64,000 nt of DNA from assembly GCF_963855985.1 (NCBI RefSeq), contig NC_087119.1:7232001-7296000 (forward strand). The letters run 5' to 3'. A program made the position numbers and the translations under genes. The number at the start of each line of letters is the position of its first letter. Positions within the stretch are counted from its first letter, which is position 1. This stretch comes from Ostrinia nubilalis. Its lineage: Eukaryota; Arthropoda; Insecta; Lepidoptera; Crambidae. Below are positions 10,340 to 23,619 of this stretch, one piece after another. Under the pieces are notes generated by a model, which was not told where the DNA came from, made no database searches, and was given only the letters and a program-made list of their open reading frames with translations.

Positions 10340-11035
10340 GTAAGTCATAAATATTGAGCTTCTAAGTACGAGTAACCTACAATAAACAGTCGTCTTATTT
10401 TTTCTGTTTAGCCTGAAGGTTAACTATACGGTCAACAGAGTTCGCCTTACGTATACCAATTTATATGGAACTAAAGATAGTAAGAAGTAAATAAACAGAC
10501 GTTAAATACGAATTCTTCTGAAATTCGTTGAAGTAGTTTCAAGACAGTAGTCAAAAATGTTCAAATGTTCTTTTCATTCTGAATATTTAATTATAAGACA
10601 TTATGTGACTGTGCCTTACATTATAGAACTGTGTTAGTTTGAATTTTTACTTTTTCGGATGGACATTGCTGATAGCCGTAAGCGGCTTTTTCAGCTTCAC
10701 CGGACAATAGGTGAGCGCAGATGGCTCTCAACCTTTAGTCTAAGTTCATAGACTGCAGGACAAGTTCTGCTTTTTAAAAAAAATGTACCTTTATCAGATT
10801 TTAAACGACACTATTATGCTATTATTGAAAGCTTCTGATACGATAACCTGTCAGAACCGGATATCGGTAATTATTTTAGAAGTCGAGATAGTAAGAACAA
10901 ACTTGAGGTGATTAATGGCTCCGATTGTGGAGTTGTGTTCTAGACGTCCCAATAATAGAACCAGTCTTAGATTATCTATAGACAGATTAGTCAGTCAAAA
11001 CATATCTTTAAATTAAAATCTTCTATGATAAACCT

Positions 11036-11215
11036 TCTACTAGGCGAGCTTGGTCACGTATTGCGCATGTAAATAAATCAGTCTAACTGGTATTTCGAAG
11101 ACATCATAAAGGTAGCAGGAAGGCGCTGAATGAAGGCTGTTACCAACCGGCCATTGTGGAAATCATTGGAGGAGGCATATGTTTAGCTGTGGACGTCCTG
11201 AACTGAACGGCTGGA
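11036..11215 (+). pseudogene. decayed 3' end of an RTE-type LINE
   Basis: Translated fragments recall the RTE C-terminus: an IKVAG-R block, then PLWKSLEEAYV and a WTS ending, interrupted by stops and frame loss. The intact relative at 60068-60445 has the equivalent 'VKVAGRAWMRAAQDRSLWK' and 'FVQQWTSFG' in an open frame. This copy is old and non-functional. Confidence 0.6.
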
Positions 11216-12764
11216 CGGCTGAAATTTTATTTTGTGACAACAACCATGGTGGGACTCGCGTCACATCCTCCTATCGCTCCCAAACGACTAAACTAGGTAG
11301 TTGTTGATACTTATGAATAAATTAATGACCAATGTCCCGTTTTTGTAGTAATACATTTGTCCTTGGAGCTAGACCATGAGTTCAAGCCGAAAGTAGCTTT
11401 GCATTGTAAAAACAATAAGTACTTGCTAGTTCTTTTGGTAGCATTATAGTTCTTATTCTAAAAGACTTAAAGTACACAAAATTTCATTCAAACTTCACTA
11501 GGATTACAGTGACCAGCGGCACGGAAGCTTTCATTTGCCGCGTAAGCTCGTTAATCGATTCGATAGTCGTTCGAAATTGGAAATCCGTTTGAAAGCTGTT
11601 GGTCCCAATTCTAGTGGTCTCGTCTCCATATTGATACTCTTCATTTTACACTTTAATATTGTACGTGGAATCACTCATATTTAATTTTTCAAATCCATCG
11701 AATTCGGAAAGTAGCTACTTTCCGAATTTGAAGGTGTAACAATGTCTACTCTGATGTAGATTCATCTATGACATATCTACATCTTTGAAGATTTAGTTAT
11801 GAAGAGTAATTAATAAAGTAAGACGACCGTTTTTACAATTTCCCTCACCGGAAGACTCCCACTCCAACTCGATTATCTCGAGATAGGCTGCACTTCCTTT
11901 TCACGGGAAGCCCACAAGACACGTCCGGTCTTTGAAGAAAACAATATTGACCCCCTTAGATATCAAAGGCCAAGAGTTAATATCGTTATTCAAATGTTTG
12001 CCCCAACGTTGGTGCCAACGACACACATCGTACATGGATCTAGAAAATAGTATTGGCACCAATGTTGGGACATATTCACGCTGCCTCTGACGGGACGGGG
12101 TTGGTAAACACCTAACGAACCGATCAACGTTGGTACAAGTGTTTGCAGCAAATTGTGGCGCCGGTGTAACAGACAGATCGAATTCAAACTATGTGTTCCA
12201 AGTACGCTTTTCATTGCCACTGTCCTCCCTCTAATTCGTCTGAAAGAGCTCGCAATTTCGGTAGCGGTTTCTAGTAATTCTTTCTAGGTTACTAGATTTT
12301 ATGTCATGTATTGCCTATTTTTTACATATACCCTCCTTATTAATAAAAAGTTACACTTAGGATGAACACTGGACTAATATGACATTTCCATACTAAATGA
12401 AAACTTAAGCCAGAGTTCAACTAGCGTAGACAGTCTTTGAATAGAAAACCAGTGAATTTTATCTTTGAAACAATAATCAATTTTCTAATGCGTCTAGCTT
12501 AATGTGAACACTGCTGATAGGCCAGTAGTATTACTATTAAATTCTGTACTATACCTACTCGTAGTAATGAACCTCCCTAAATATGAGGTATTAATTAAAG
12601 CTCATATTTTAAAGCTAATAAACTCAAGATAAGATTGAAGCAAGTCTCGAATCTATTATTCTATTCATATCGTAACGTGTCTTTTTATATCACGGGCCGA
12701 CAAATACTGGAATAGTATAGTTCCCTTCGAGGGCAATTTACCCGAGTTTCCTGGAGGTGTGAAT

Positions 12765-13185
12765 CAGGGATGTTAAGGATATGAAGTTTCGGTTATGGAT
12801 ACGGCTACGGATATTAGAATATTATTATACCGTCTTTGGTTACGGTTACGGATATGAAATCATTTCGGACTATCCGAAAGTTTCGGATAATTTCGGTTAA
12901 GGATATTAGAATTTAAAAAATGTAAAATTCAAATAGCAAGACGCTGCGCGACCCACATAGCCACTTTATGTACTATGACGACACCTATGATAAAGGTTAA
13001 ACAGGCAGGGATATTAGATGGTGCCAGGTAACGCCAGACAAGTAACAAATATTAAAAAATATTAAGATTTAGACTGCGCCTTTATCCGAAACTATCGGAA
13101 ACTTTTGAATCGGTTTCGGTAACGGATATTTTTTTCGGATATCCCATAGTTTCGGTTACGGTTATGAATATCCATAACATCCCTG
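12765..13185. mobile_element. hAT MITE with 8-bp target duplication GTGTGAAT
   Basis: The exact 8-base direct repeat gtgtgaat flanks the element at 12757-12764 and 13186-13193. The ends 'cagggatgttaaggata' and the inverted 'tatccataacatccctg' match, and the interior is full of TTTCGG and CGGATA motifs. An 8-bp duplication with CAGGG ends places it in the hAT superfamily. No transposase is encoded in its 421 bp. Confidence 0.9.
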
Positions 13186-14579
13186 GTGTGAATCCCTTTG
13201 TCCCCATGCGCCTAGGGGACATGTGGCGTACAATACAACGCTCTAGGAATTAATCTAACAAAATAGGATTACCGTTGTTTGACATGGCTGACGCGATGCT
13301 GTGGGAAGCAATTACCAGAGAAGCATTATGTGATGTAGCAAATACGATACAACGTTTGCTTCTGTCGCCATTGTCTAAAAGTAACACAAGTTAATATAAT
13401 GTCATGAACAAAATAGAATACTCGTCAGACTCAGGTCCTAACCACAGTTTACTTAAGACATAGTTTGTAAACCTAACTTTCAAACTTAGTAAGAATTTAC
13501 ACTAGGTACACTAAACTCGGAGGTTCAATTTGGTTAAACAGTTGACAGCACATGAGAAAATGTATTTTTGTTGCAAACTCGCTCTTATCAACTGTGTAAG
13601 ATACCGCAGTGGGTAACTTGATGTGCTCCCCGTATTACAGGCTTGAATCAACCCGATTGTCCGAAGAAAAATATAATTTCACGCTTCGCAGGACACGTTA
13701 CAGTCGGTCTCATCGTGAGACCTTACAAGCTTGACCTTAGACTTTACAACATTTTGTCATTAAAAAAGAAAATGAATAATTTTCCAATGGCAAGTCTTAC
13801 TTAAACAACCTTATTTTGAGTTTGAAATACCATTATCAACTAGTAGGTATTGATATTTTTTTACCGCCGCTTTAAACGAAACAACGACATCCTGGGCATA
13901 AACCCAGACGACGAGTAAAAACTTTACGAGAAGACAAATAAGAGAAATTTACAGGAAAGAAAACGTAAAAACTGAAAATAAAAACTCCGGAGTCCGGAGA
14001 CTAAATTCTACATTTATTATCTGTTAATTCAAGACCAACATAATAATTTTGGCGTATGTCATACGCAATAAGAGCCTTTCTATGTCCTTTACCTATTAGG
14101 TAATAGGACTTCCAAAAATTAATACTATATCCTGGTTACCGGGACCCAAAAGCTAAGTTCCCAACTCGGATACAATTTGAAATACATTTCTTGGATTTAT
14201 GAGACATGTCATAAAATTGATACCGCTCATAATTTACTGAACCTTAAATAACAGAAAAAAATCAAATCACATCGCCGAATAAAAGAGGATAGTGACATCT
14301 AGCGGCAACGGGTTCAAATGAAAGGCGAGGCGGCTGGATTTTGAGGGAAGGGAATTTATGGTTTATGAATTTGATCTTTATTATGAAAGCCAGTAAGTAA
14401 ACATTTTAACAACCTTTCCTTTAATGTTTTAGTATTCTTTTCATTAGTATTCTTAATAAACGTAGTCTTATCATCCTTACCGATTTCCCGCCTTTTGTAT
14501 TTATCTGTGCACTAATATTACTATTTATGTATGTTTATCTAGACAATTTTATGCAGCTTACTATTTTATTTATTTTACC

Positions 14580-14835
14580 AATGGTCCGTGACCCTCACTC
14601 GGCATGGGGCACACTGAAAACCAGCACCGTGGCCTTCGTCACCGTGGGCCACGGCATATGCTGAGTGGGGTCCCGTTGCAGTGGGCATCTTGTTGGTGAA
14701 TGGGTGGCACTGCTCAGTTTACTCTTGTTTTTATTTTTTCTTCTTTTATTATTATGTGCCACTGTCATGTCTATGTAATTGCCTGTATTTGTGTGATGTC
14801 CATTGTAATAAATGTATCTTTCTTTCTTTCTAATG
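14580..14835 (+). mobile_element. retroelement 3' end with TCTT microsatellite tail
   Basis: A GC-richer block with GTGGCCTTCGTCACCGTGGG and GGTGGCACTGCTCAG is followed by 'tgtaataaatgtatcttt' and a TTTC run. This order, an untranslated region with an AATAAA-like signal and then a short tandem tail, is usual for lepidopteran LINE or SINE 3' ends. The short frames over it, on both strands, are not supported as genes. Confidence 0.55.
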
Positions 14836-15146
14836 AAATGAAGTTTAGAACTGGGCTTTCAAATGATACCAATATTAGTGGGAAGTGGAAGCATACGTTT
14901 GAAAGTGTATGTCGCGGGAGGTGCGATTTATTTGACGCCGAGTGTAGTTTTTCCGGCACATTTCAACTCTAGCCCAGTTGTGTAGGTGCTAGCTTTGTCT
15001 TAGTTTTGTCCCGGTAACCGGAATACGAAAGTTATTAAAATGATTCTAACTGGGACATTTCTGGTTGGGTTTTTATTGGCGATCAAGTTGTCTACAGCTT
15101 TCCGATATGTACGAGTTACAATAATTAATAACTACTAAATACCATA

Positions 15147-15891
15147 CAGGGTGTTTGGCGGAAGGTTAGACAAACTTCGTGGGTGTATGTGTTGTTGTGT
15201 GATCGTGTTGTACTTTTGTTAAACTTTGGCGGCTCGTAACTATACCTTAGTTCTTTAGAAATTTCCCTAAATGTAAACAAATATGGCCAACTGACATTGA
15301 CGAATTTTTAGTCTATGTCAGTTGATCTACTAGTGATGCGACAAAATCTCTCGTTAATCGCAATTCTGTACATTTACAGATTTAGATTTCATTTATACGG
15401 ACTGCAACTGACGATTATTAGATTTTTAAGGATCGTTTGTATAATTATTAAGATCAATCCCTCTTCTGATTGATATTGAGATCAGTAATCTGATTGTCAA
15501 AATAGGATCTTCTTAATCAAAGAAAATTTAATTTTCCCTTTTTTATTTGTTTATGAAATATAATTTAAATTATACTGTGGGTCTGTACAAAGTGCACAAT
15601 AAAATCGTAAACCAGTCGAAAAGTGGTCGAAAGGCCTTTTTTATGTGACATTCGTCTATTTTATTTGACTAAAGACATATTCGATATTAATATAAAAAAA
15701 AACGGGTGAAATCACGCGAGAAAAAAATTGAATCAGTTTTTAGGTAAAATTTTGGAAAAAAAATAAAAACAAAAATATCCATTAAAAAAAAGTAGCTCAC
15801 TTAGGATCAAATGGGCGAACTTGTATTATTAAAATGACCTTACCTATCCCTACACCCATGAAGTTTGTCTAACCTTCCGCCAAACACCCTG
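15147..15891. mobile_element. DNA transposon relic with CAGGGTGTTTGGCGG ends, TA-flanked
   Basis: 'cagggtgtttggcggaagg' at the left and 'ccttccgccaaacaccctg' at the right are perfect inverted ends, extending further with a few changes to about 40 bp. TA lies immediately outside both ends. The 745-bp interior has no transposase frame, so it is non-autonomous. TA flanks suggest a Tc1/mariner-type origin. Confidence 0.8.
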
Positions 15892-16079
15892 TATATAAGC
15901 TAGTGCTATGCTACATGTTGTACCTACTATGTCACATTGTCTAAAGACCTTACCTTGAACTTCGAAGAGCCCCAGCGAACTAGTGCTGCCGCGTAATCGA
16001 TAGTCGAATATTCATCGATAGCTTAACAGACGCCCTTAATTTATCAACTAATCGATTTATTGACTGCGGTATTACTTAC

Positions 16080-16299
16080 CTAGTAGACTAAGAGCTAGTG
16101 AACGCCAGACCTACATCATTTTATAAAACCTGAAAGTTTTTCAGCGTATGCTCCTTTTAGGATAGCTGCCAAAGCCACGATGACCCAAACTTCATGATCC
16201 ACCAACATTCTATCCTATATTGGGAGCATAAGCTGACAAACTTTCAGCTTTTATAAAATGACGTAGATCTGGCGTTCACCAGCTCTTAGTCTATAGGTA
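16080..16299. mobile_element. MITE with long inverted arms (about 75 bp)
   Basis: Left-arm blocks 'gactaagagct', 'gaacgccagacctac', 'attttataaaa' and 'cagcgtatgctcc' are met in inverted order on the right by 'ggagcataagctg', 'ttttataaaat', 'gtagatctggcgttc' and 'agctcttagtc'. The element is almost entirely hairpin, non-coding and moderately diverged. Confidence 0.7.
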
Positions 16300-16368
16300 A
16301 ATGTAATAATCTATTAACAGATTGTCATGAAACATGTCGTAGGTACCATCCTGGATTGCATCTCAATC

Positions 16369-16508
16369 AGAGGTGGAATTGTGTAAAGCAATCGTTATCA
16401 TTTGACAGTTCATAACGTACGATTATTCTGTCAAACGCTTTGTTTTACTGACTTTATCGTACGTTATGAACTGTCAAATGATTACGATTGCTTTACACAA
16501 TTCCACTT
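16369..16508. mobile_element. MITE family E (GTGGAATTGTGTAAAGCAATC ends), complete copy
   Basis: The left arm 'gaattgtgtaaagcaatcg' and 'catttgacagttcataac' is repeated inverted on the right as 'gttatgaactgtcaaatg' and 'cgattgctttacacaattc'. Partial or rearranged copies of the same family occur at 36131-36211, 38960-39052, 39888-39980 and 40265-40319, all inside or at the edges of the Harbinger-derived mosaic. Confidence 0.75.
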
Positions 16509-16821
16509 CAGGTATGAAATAAGAATTTCATAAAGCAAGTTCATAAAGCAAGCAAGCTTTATGTTGCATAAACAAAAACATTAGATAGATTACATTGTCA
16601 TGAAAAAGTCATCGATTATTATCGAGAGCCTTATTGTATTAGTCTTTGGAGCATAATCGATTCATCGAACATAGCGTCGATTCCAATCGACTATGAACAA
16701 GGACTGCACCGCCCCATCTGTTTGCTTTATAGTCGATCACCTCGCCCGAGCAATCTGTTTATGTAAAGTCAACTTGAGACAGTAAACGATTTGCCAACAC
16801 AGTCTAAACACTTTAAAGCCT

Positions 16822-17224
16822 TAGGCCTCAGCCTCGAACTTAGCGGGCAGCGGGGCGGGAGCGGCGGCGGCGCGGGAGCGGGGCGGGCAACGCAGACCCG
16901 TTCTCGAAACAAGCGGGCAGCTCGCGCGGCGCTTTAGCGGCGAAGTATTGTGTTCGGGGTTGTGTTGTCGAGATATTTGTTTTTATTCGCAAACGAAATG
17001 TCTGAACAACGGCGACAATTTTATTTCGATTCAAATTTATTCCTAACGCTCGATTTATTGTGGGCAAAAGAAGGAGTGCGCTGCCCGCTCGTTGCCCGCT
17101 GCCACCCGCTGCCGCGCCGCTGTTTTCGAGAACCGGTCTATTTGATTTTACGCATAAGATCCTGCCGCTCCCGCGCCGCCGCCGCCGCCGCCCCGCTGCC
17201 CGCTAAGTTCGAGGCTGAGGCCTT
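16822..17224. mobile_element. GC-rich element with inverted ends (AGGCCTCAGCCTCGAAC)
   Basis: 'cctcagcctcgaacttagc' followed by a GCGGGCAGCGGGGCGG block at the left is mirrored by the exact complement at the right. The arms are strongly GC-rich in an AT-rich region and contain GCC repeats; the core is AT-rich. It is about 400 bp, with no protein I recognise. It directly abuts the next element at 17225. Confidence 0.7.
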
Positions 17225-17403
17225 AGAGTAGGCGCACACCGTTGATTTTTCGTCGGCCGATAGTTTAGTCGGGCAGTTGATCAGTATGGGCATGTATGGG
17301 AGTGCGCACACTACGCCGATTCGATTTGGCCGATTCTTCATACAATTTGTAATCGGGCACAACTATCGGCCAACTAAAAATCAACGGTGTGCGCCTACTC
17401 TTA
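17225..17403. mobile_element. MITE with AGAGTAGGCGCACACCGTTG ends
   Basis: 'gtaggcgcacaccgttgatt' and GGCCGATAG at the left are matched by the inverted CTATCGGCC and 'aatcaacggtgtgcgcctac' at the right. It is about 179 bp and starts where the GC-rich element at 16822-17224 ends. Confidence 0.75.
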
Positions 17404-18162
17404 AGAGACTCCGATAAACTAGGGCTTGGTTCGTATTTTACACTACATGCCATCATAGTATTTATTAGGTACTTTCCTGTAAATTCCCTGAAATTCGGTT
17501 TTGCATTCGTCATATTGCACTCATTGAAACCTTTCAAGCTCAACTCCACTCAGCTCATATTGAAGAGTGATTATTATTTCTACCATGTAAAAGGTGTACC
17601 TTTTCAGAAACCTAATCATTTGCAATAAAATAGTATTGATTTTATTACAAGTTTTACGTTTGAGTGATAACTCCTCTTCATCATCATCATTTCAGTCACA
17701 CACAGACGTCTCACACCTTCCGGCTTGACCCATAATTTCACTAACGAAGAATTCCTTTAACATTAAGTCCACCTTTTGTATCATTTTTAAGAGTTGCCAT
17801 GATTAAAATTACATTTTAGATCTAAATGTTGCCAACAATTCCTCGTGGCATAACTCGAGTGCGATCTGCTTGCGACAGTGTGAAATCGTGCAGCGACAGT
17901 GTCGGTGTACTTGGAAGTAATTACTGCAATCCTTTATAAAACAAATTGGAATTTTCCCATCAGCCAGCCGAACCAACCACTGAACTTGACAGCGGGGGAA
18001 ATTATCACACTTCTGAACGTCAGCGGGTTTAATAAATTCAGATCGGACTTTTTACCCGACTGTGCCAGAAGGAGGGTCAGGTTTATGAAGTCAGAAAGAA
18101 GGCTCTATCCTATAGTCTAAACAAATGGAGCATTGTATTGTAAGATTTCGATATTTTTGATT

Positions 18163-18260
18163 TAGGCTGAGTTGCACCGTCTTACTTTAACTTTGACAGA
18201 TGTCAAAAACCGTTAACGTTATTAGTTACAATCAAAGTTAGGTCGTGCAACCCAGCCTTA
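18163..18260. mobile_element. MITE family A, copy 2
   Basis: It is bounded by 'aggctgagttgcaccg' and the inverted 'cgtgcaacccagcctt', with internal TTTGACAGATGTCAAA. It is shorter than the other copies through loss of part of the middle. Confidence 0.75.
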
Positions 18261-19264
18261 GTGAAATAATATGTTTAAATATTAATTTGTTATTACGTAT
18301 TTTATCAAATAAAAAATACACAAGCTACTCGACTAGACATTATCTATTTTATAGTTATTGGATTCCGTGAGTGGAATAAACCGACATTACTGCATTGGAC
18401 AGCATCGCCTGTTCAGCAGTAAGATATTTCATTAGTATGACTATTACCTTTTCACTAGACTAATATAAAATATTAAAAAATCTTATTAATTTCTAATGAG
18501 CACAAGAATTAAATATTTTTGCTCATAGAATACAGTTAAAAAAGCATGACACCTTTAAGATTATTCATATCCGAACACTTAACAGACAATTTTGGAAAGG
18601 GCATTTTAATGTTTCGTTTAAATAATGTTCTATATCATGAACATCGTCCATTAATCACACTATCCTGTCCCCCTTTGACCCGCCTTAACCCCTTTGATCT
18701 TGCTACAGAGTATAATGCCCACTCGGACATATTATGTACCTTCCTACATAAAAAACTATACACTTGAATATTTTCATGCAAATACCCACATCACAATCTC
18801 ACAAAGAAGTAGTACATCACTTAAAATAACCTACTGCGCAGATGACATATTACAAGTATATCCCATCCATCAGCATACGTAGATATTGTATGTGATGTTT
18901 TAATTTATTATTCAGTCATGATGTTTGCATGAAAAAATCACAGTTTCAATTTCTGCGACAGCGGCTGTATTGAAGTTACACATCCCACATGGATAAAAAT
19001 AAATTGATTGGAAAAGCAGCCATCTATTTCTCAGAAGTTCTTGATAACATTGAGCTTTTTTTTTCATGTCCTTAAAAGCCTGTAATATGAGCTGTTTATC
19101 TTTCATCCTTCCTAGAATTTCTTAGAGCTCTCTTTCCTTAAAAGAACTTGGTTATTTATATGATTATTTATGGAGACGTCAAAGCAAGATGCAATATAGT
19201 TTTTAATGTACTTTTATTACATGTGTTACTTTGATGGATTTTAAGCACGTAATATTTTGCACCC

Positions 19265-19410
19265 TTGCGCTTATTGCAAATAAGAGTTATGAGAATGAAT
19301 GATGCTTTAAGTGAAGCAGCAAATCGAACGCACAGCGTTGAATAGACCTCTATGAATGGTTCGTTTGTCACCATGTGCGTCCACGCGCACTGTAAGATCT
19401 CATAGTAATG
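19265..19410 (-). mobile_element. dispersed repeat family B, copy 2 (inverted)
   Basis: It reads as the complement of copy 1: GATGCTT, 'aagtgaagcagcaaatcg', ACGCACAGCGTTGAATA and 'gtgcgtccacgcgcac' occur in that order. It is non-coding. Confidence 0.6.
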
Positions 19411-20091
19411 TTTTTTTGGCGGTAGAGTCGAAGAACGTGGAAGAAAGTACATTTTAAAACTAAGCTTCTTGAATACAGCATAATATCTTTTATATCCTGA
19501 TTAGGAATCCAATTTAATTCCTGCAGAACTGGAGAGGTCGATATACTTAACCTGAGAAAGTTGAACAACTTCTACGTACTTAATTAAGTACACAGTTTTC
19601 TTAAGCATTACTTAAATTACCTGAAAAAGTCATTAAGAGCTGAGGTTTACATTAAAACTAAGTTTTAACGGCGAAAGCACCCTAATTCTCCCTATTTCTA
19701 ATTTGCTGTGCCAGACAGGGATTATAGTCGGTCTTTTTAATTATCAGCCAGCAAGCAATAACAATCTGAAATTGAATATTCAACCTTCTAATAACTATTT
19801 TATATGTTTTATAAATTGCTTTACAAATTGGCCAATTTAAAATCCTCCATTTTAAATTGGTAGAAGCTTTGGGTGTAATTTAAGATTAGAAATGTACTAA
19901 AATTACGACAGTCTAGAGACGACAAACGATAACATAAATCGCGTGCAGTCTGGATGCAATGCGGGCTCGGACTGACCGTTTAGGGCAGGCGGCGGCAACC
20001 TTTTCATCAGGTAGAGTTTCCTCATAAATAAAAGTCTTATTTTTCATTTTGTATCCACATGTCACCAGCTCTGAATCTTTAATACGAGTAA

Positions 20092-20288
20092 TATTATAAA
20101 GCTGAAGATTTCGTTTGTTTACTTGGACGCGGATAGCTGATTTATCGAGGATCGCTTTAGGCTAAATAACATCACCCTACACTACAGCTAATAGAGGCGG
20201 GAAGCAGTAAAGAAAAATGTTGAAAAAAAGGGAAATACATATTATTCAAACGATTTTCACACGTACTAAATCGCGGGCACAGCTAGTT
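20092..20288 (+). mobile_element. dispersed repeat family C, copy 2
   Basis: Same order of blocks as the copy at 4657: 'attataaagctgaagat', 'atttatcgaggatcgct', 'gaagcagtaaagaaaaatg' and 'cgcgggcacagctagt'. Confidence 0.7.
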
Positions 20289-20619
20289 TTTATAATAAAA
20301 TAAGGAACTGTAAAGCCGTAATTTTACATAGAAAGACTGTTGAACTTTAATTTTTAGCTCGCGAGCTACTGGTTGCCAACCCCTGCTTCAGGGCAAAGCG
20401 CGGCGCTAGGTTGTTATCGCGGCCTTGAGCTTGTTCAACGTAGAGTTTCACTTCTAAGTAGTTATTCTGGTGCCATTGGAAAGTTTCACGTGTGAAGGTT
20501 CAGTAAACTGCCCTACTTTAGTTATTGGAAAATGTTCTACCCACAGGTCGCCTTCCTAGAGAAAGTAATATAACATTCGTGACAGATTCAATTTCGCGAT
20601 CACTTTGATCACAAAGTAA

Positions 20620-20730
20620 TGTACTATCGGCCACAGTTAAAGCTACCCATTTTCGTTTTTCTCACGCTCTTGCGATAGAACGAGACGACATGACTGGAAA
20701 TTGGTTGCTGGAACTGTGGCCGATAGTACA
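20620..20730. mobile_element. small MITE with GTACTATCGGCCACAGTT ends
   Basis: 'gtactatcggccacagtt' at the left (20621-20638) and its exact inverted match at the right (20712-20729) bound about 110 bp of non-coding sequence. Confidence 0.75.
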
Positions 20731-20989
20731 CGTCTATCAGATATTTTTTGTTGCAAAATAGCGATTATTACAACGATATAGTCGCTACAGTGTTTAATAG
20801 TTTAGTAGCTATATGTGCTGTCGTCTGTACGAAAAAAATCCAGAGCGAAGAGATTTCAGACTAGAACTAACAATTCTTATAATTTCTTTGTCTACGGGGT
20901 TGATCTGATCTATACTTATTAATAAATCTGTAGAAAGGTCAATTCTGTACATGAAATACATTTTCAAAATAACTGTCAGGGGGTGATTT

Positions 20990-21380
20990 AGTGATCGATA
21001 CTGATGCCAAAAATGTAATCAGTAAAATTTTTGTCTGTCTGTCTGTCTGTATGTTCCTTATAGAAACAAAAACTACTCGACGGATTTTAACGAAACTTAG
21101 TACAATTATTCTTCATACTCCTGGGCAGGTTATAGTATACTTAGGAGTTCCCACGGGAACGGTAATTAGCGGGAAAATCCTTTTGTATGAAAAATCTAAA
21201 CCGCTTAAGTTAGACGCTTGAAATTTGGCATACAGTTACCTTAGTAAACTTAAAGCTTAGTTACAACAGGATATTGCAAAATTCCCACGGGAACGGGAGT
21301 TAGCGGGAAAAAACATTTGTATGAATAAATCTAAACCGCGTAAGATAGATGAAGGGGGTAAATCTTACAAGCTCTAGAGT
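20990..21380 (+). mobile_element. dispersed repeat with CTGT microsatellite
   Basis: It starts 'tcgatactgatgcc', has a TCTG/CTGT run at 21032-21050, then 'ctactcgacggatttt', GTTCCCACGGGAACGG and 'gcgggaaaatccttttgta', with the last two partly duplicated 110-120 bases later. The layout resembles lepidopteran Helitron-like repeats; no protein domain is recognised. Confidence 0.5.
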
Positions 21381-23039
21381 TATTACAGGTCCACCAAACT
21401 TCATCTGAAGCTAAAATATCCCAATAAAACCATAATATCATAAGGAAGTAATCAAAATGAACGAACGGTGAGTGATTGAGTTTCCTCGCGCCAATAAATA
21501 CAAGACGTCCATATCATAGCGCCGGGCAGCCCGGAAATAGAGATCGGGCATCCGTAAATCGTATTTCTGACCATGCATTTTTGCATTTTAATTATTTCTG
21601 TCCTGGGTCTTTTCTCTGTGTATTTGCGAAATAGTATACAGTATAGGCCTGCATAGAATAATGTAGAGGGCTTCAAAACAGTAAACGAATTTGTAAATGA
21701 ACCTAAGTGTAACGGTTCTGGTAAACACCACTTGACATACGAAGTCGCTCTATATCTTATTAGGGATGATTTTTCAAAGGTTAGATATCTTTTAACTTGA
21801 AGAAGTATCTTGTCATTTTGGCATATTTTCCATACTGAAACTGTCAACGTTCGTTCCAAAGTTATTCTTTAGTTAAAATGTATCCGACGATTGAAAAATC
21901 AGTCCTTAAACTTTTAATAAGTACCTAGTACTTTTAGGATTCGTATCCATGATTCGGGGTCCCCTAGCTGCGAGGACTCCAAACTTGTAAGCGTCAAAAC
22001 CAAAAATTTAGGTCGTATAAATTGATTGTGGCCCAACATTTTTTTATAAAGGGCCCATATAAGACATGCTACGTACTTTATTCTGTTAAGTAACCTAAGG
22101 GTGATTTGTTATGAATAGTAGGACTGAGAAATACTTACCAAGTCGCAATAGCTTCTGCCTACATAGTCTAGGCTTTAGATCTGATTACGAAATTAAAATT
22201 CAGATCTTTTTCAAATTGGCTCGGGCGGGTCACGCACAAATATGTACCTACCCTAATTAATTTAATTGAATGACACTTGTAAATCTGTTCAGTGATTTTC
22301 AAACTTGAAGAAGGTTGATTACCTTCTCTAGTGAACCCTCGAGACAAGCTAGACTATTAATCAGAACCCTCATAATATCAAAATATGGTAACTCAGTTAC
22401 AATCCCATACAATCCCCAGGTTGTCAAATATATTATTACAGAGATATTTGGGATATATTTAAAAGATATTTCGGTACAATCAATTATTAGCGGTTATCCC
22501 AACATCCTGTATCGGCTTTTATACCGATTAGTCTTCGTTCGGAAATACAAATAACAAACTGAAAACGAAATAAAAATAGCTAACTGATTCCCTGTTGGAA
22601 AGAAATAAATTGTATGTTCGGCAAACGGTAATACTTGTATATTATTTAACGATCGGTTCTTTTAAATGGACAGGTGCAATTAATCATGAATGGAACGTGC
22701 ATTATAGAGATACAATTGATTGTTCTATGTACATGATTGTAAAATGCGAGAGTCAGAATCCTGCCTTCATTGGCTTCAGTTTTGCAAAAGTGTCAATACC
22801 TATGTAGTAACACTATTTATACTATCAATGAGTGCTAATATGTAAGTCTGACTGATTGACTGACATATCAGACGCACAACCCAAGCCGCTGGGTGTAGAG
22901 ACTCCAGGAAGTAGATTTCTTATGAGGTCTGGGAGCGTGCCTAAGAAAAGATTTTTCAAAATTCACGGGGATGAAACGAGGACCCAAAGTTTATAATATG
23001 CGGATCCAAGATTACAGACTATCTTAACCGCAACTTCTC

Positions 23040-23600
23040 AGGAGTATTCCTATATGCAAATTATTAACAATACAATATGGTCAAGTGAAGCGATGGCTGG
23101 TTCACACGTTATGTCTGTGAACAGGCGCTGCCTTCGGGGACTGGTCAAGACAAGATATACCTACTTTAATTTTTTTAACATAACAATTTATTAACAATCA
23201 AGCTAGACAGTGGCACGGCACTAAATATAAATATATACAATTTATTTAAAACTACCACACGGTTTTGTTATGGTGCCTTGCTTTTCTCTCTAGAGTTTTC
23301 TTGCCTTGTTTCCTAAATAGTTTTATATCTGGCACTTAGCCAGAAGGATATCTTAGACTTGTCATGCTCACTAAAATGTCTCTGGGGTAGTGGTCGGGTC
23401 GTTTCATTCCCTATAATATGGTCGAGTGAAGCGATGGCTGGTTCACACGTCATGTCTGTGAACAGGCGCTGCCTTCGGGGACTGGTCAAGGAAATATATA
23501 TATGGTATACCTGACATAAAATATATGTATATGTATCAAAACGCAACAATTAACCTAGAAATTAGCACGGCACTAAAGAAATATATTCAAAACTGCCACG
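23040..23600 (+). repeat. direct duplication, unit about 355 bp
   Basis: The block around 23075-23155, containing 'gtgaagcgatggctggttc' and 'ggcgctgccttcggggactg', is repeated nearly identically at about 23429-23495. The following 'gcacggcactaaa' and 'ctgccacgcggt' or variants also recur. This is a tandem copy of an unknown repeat. Confidence 0.7.
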
Positions 23601-23619
23601 CGGTCTCGTGCTAGATGGG

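Noticed and set aside
16840..17231. Overlapping GC-rich frames as genes
   Set aside because: They arise from the GC-rich inverted arms of the element at 16822-17224, and both strands are open for that reason.
21452..21859. 136-codon frame on the - strand as a gene
   Set aside because: There is no recognisable domain, it overlaps a segment repeated near 25025 and 3420, and it lies in an intron without splice or expression evidence.
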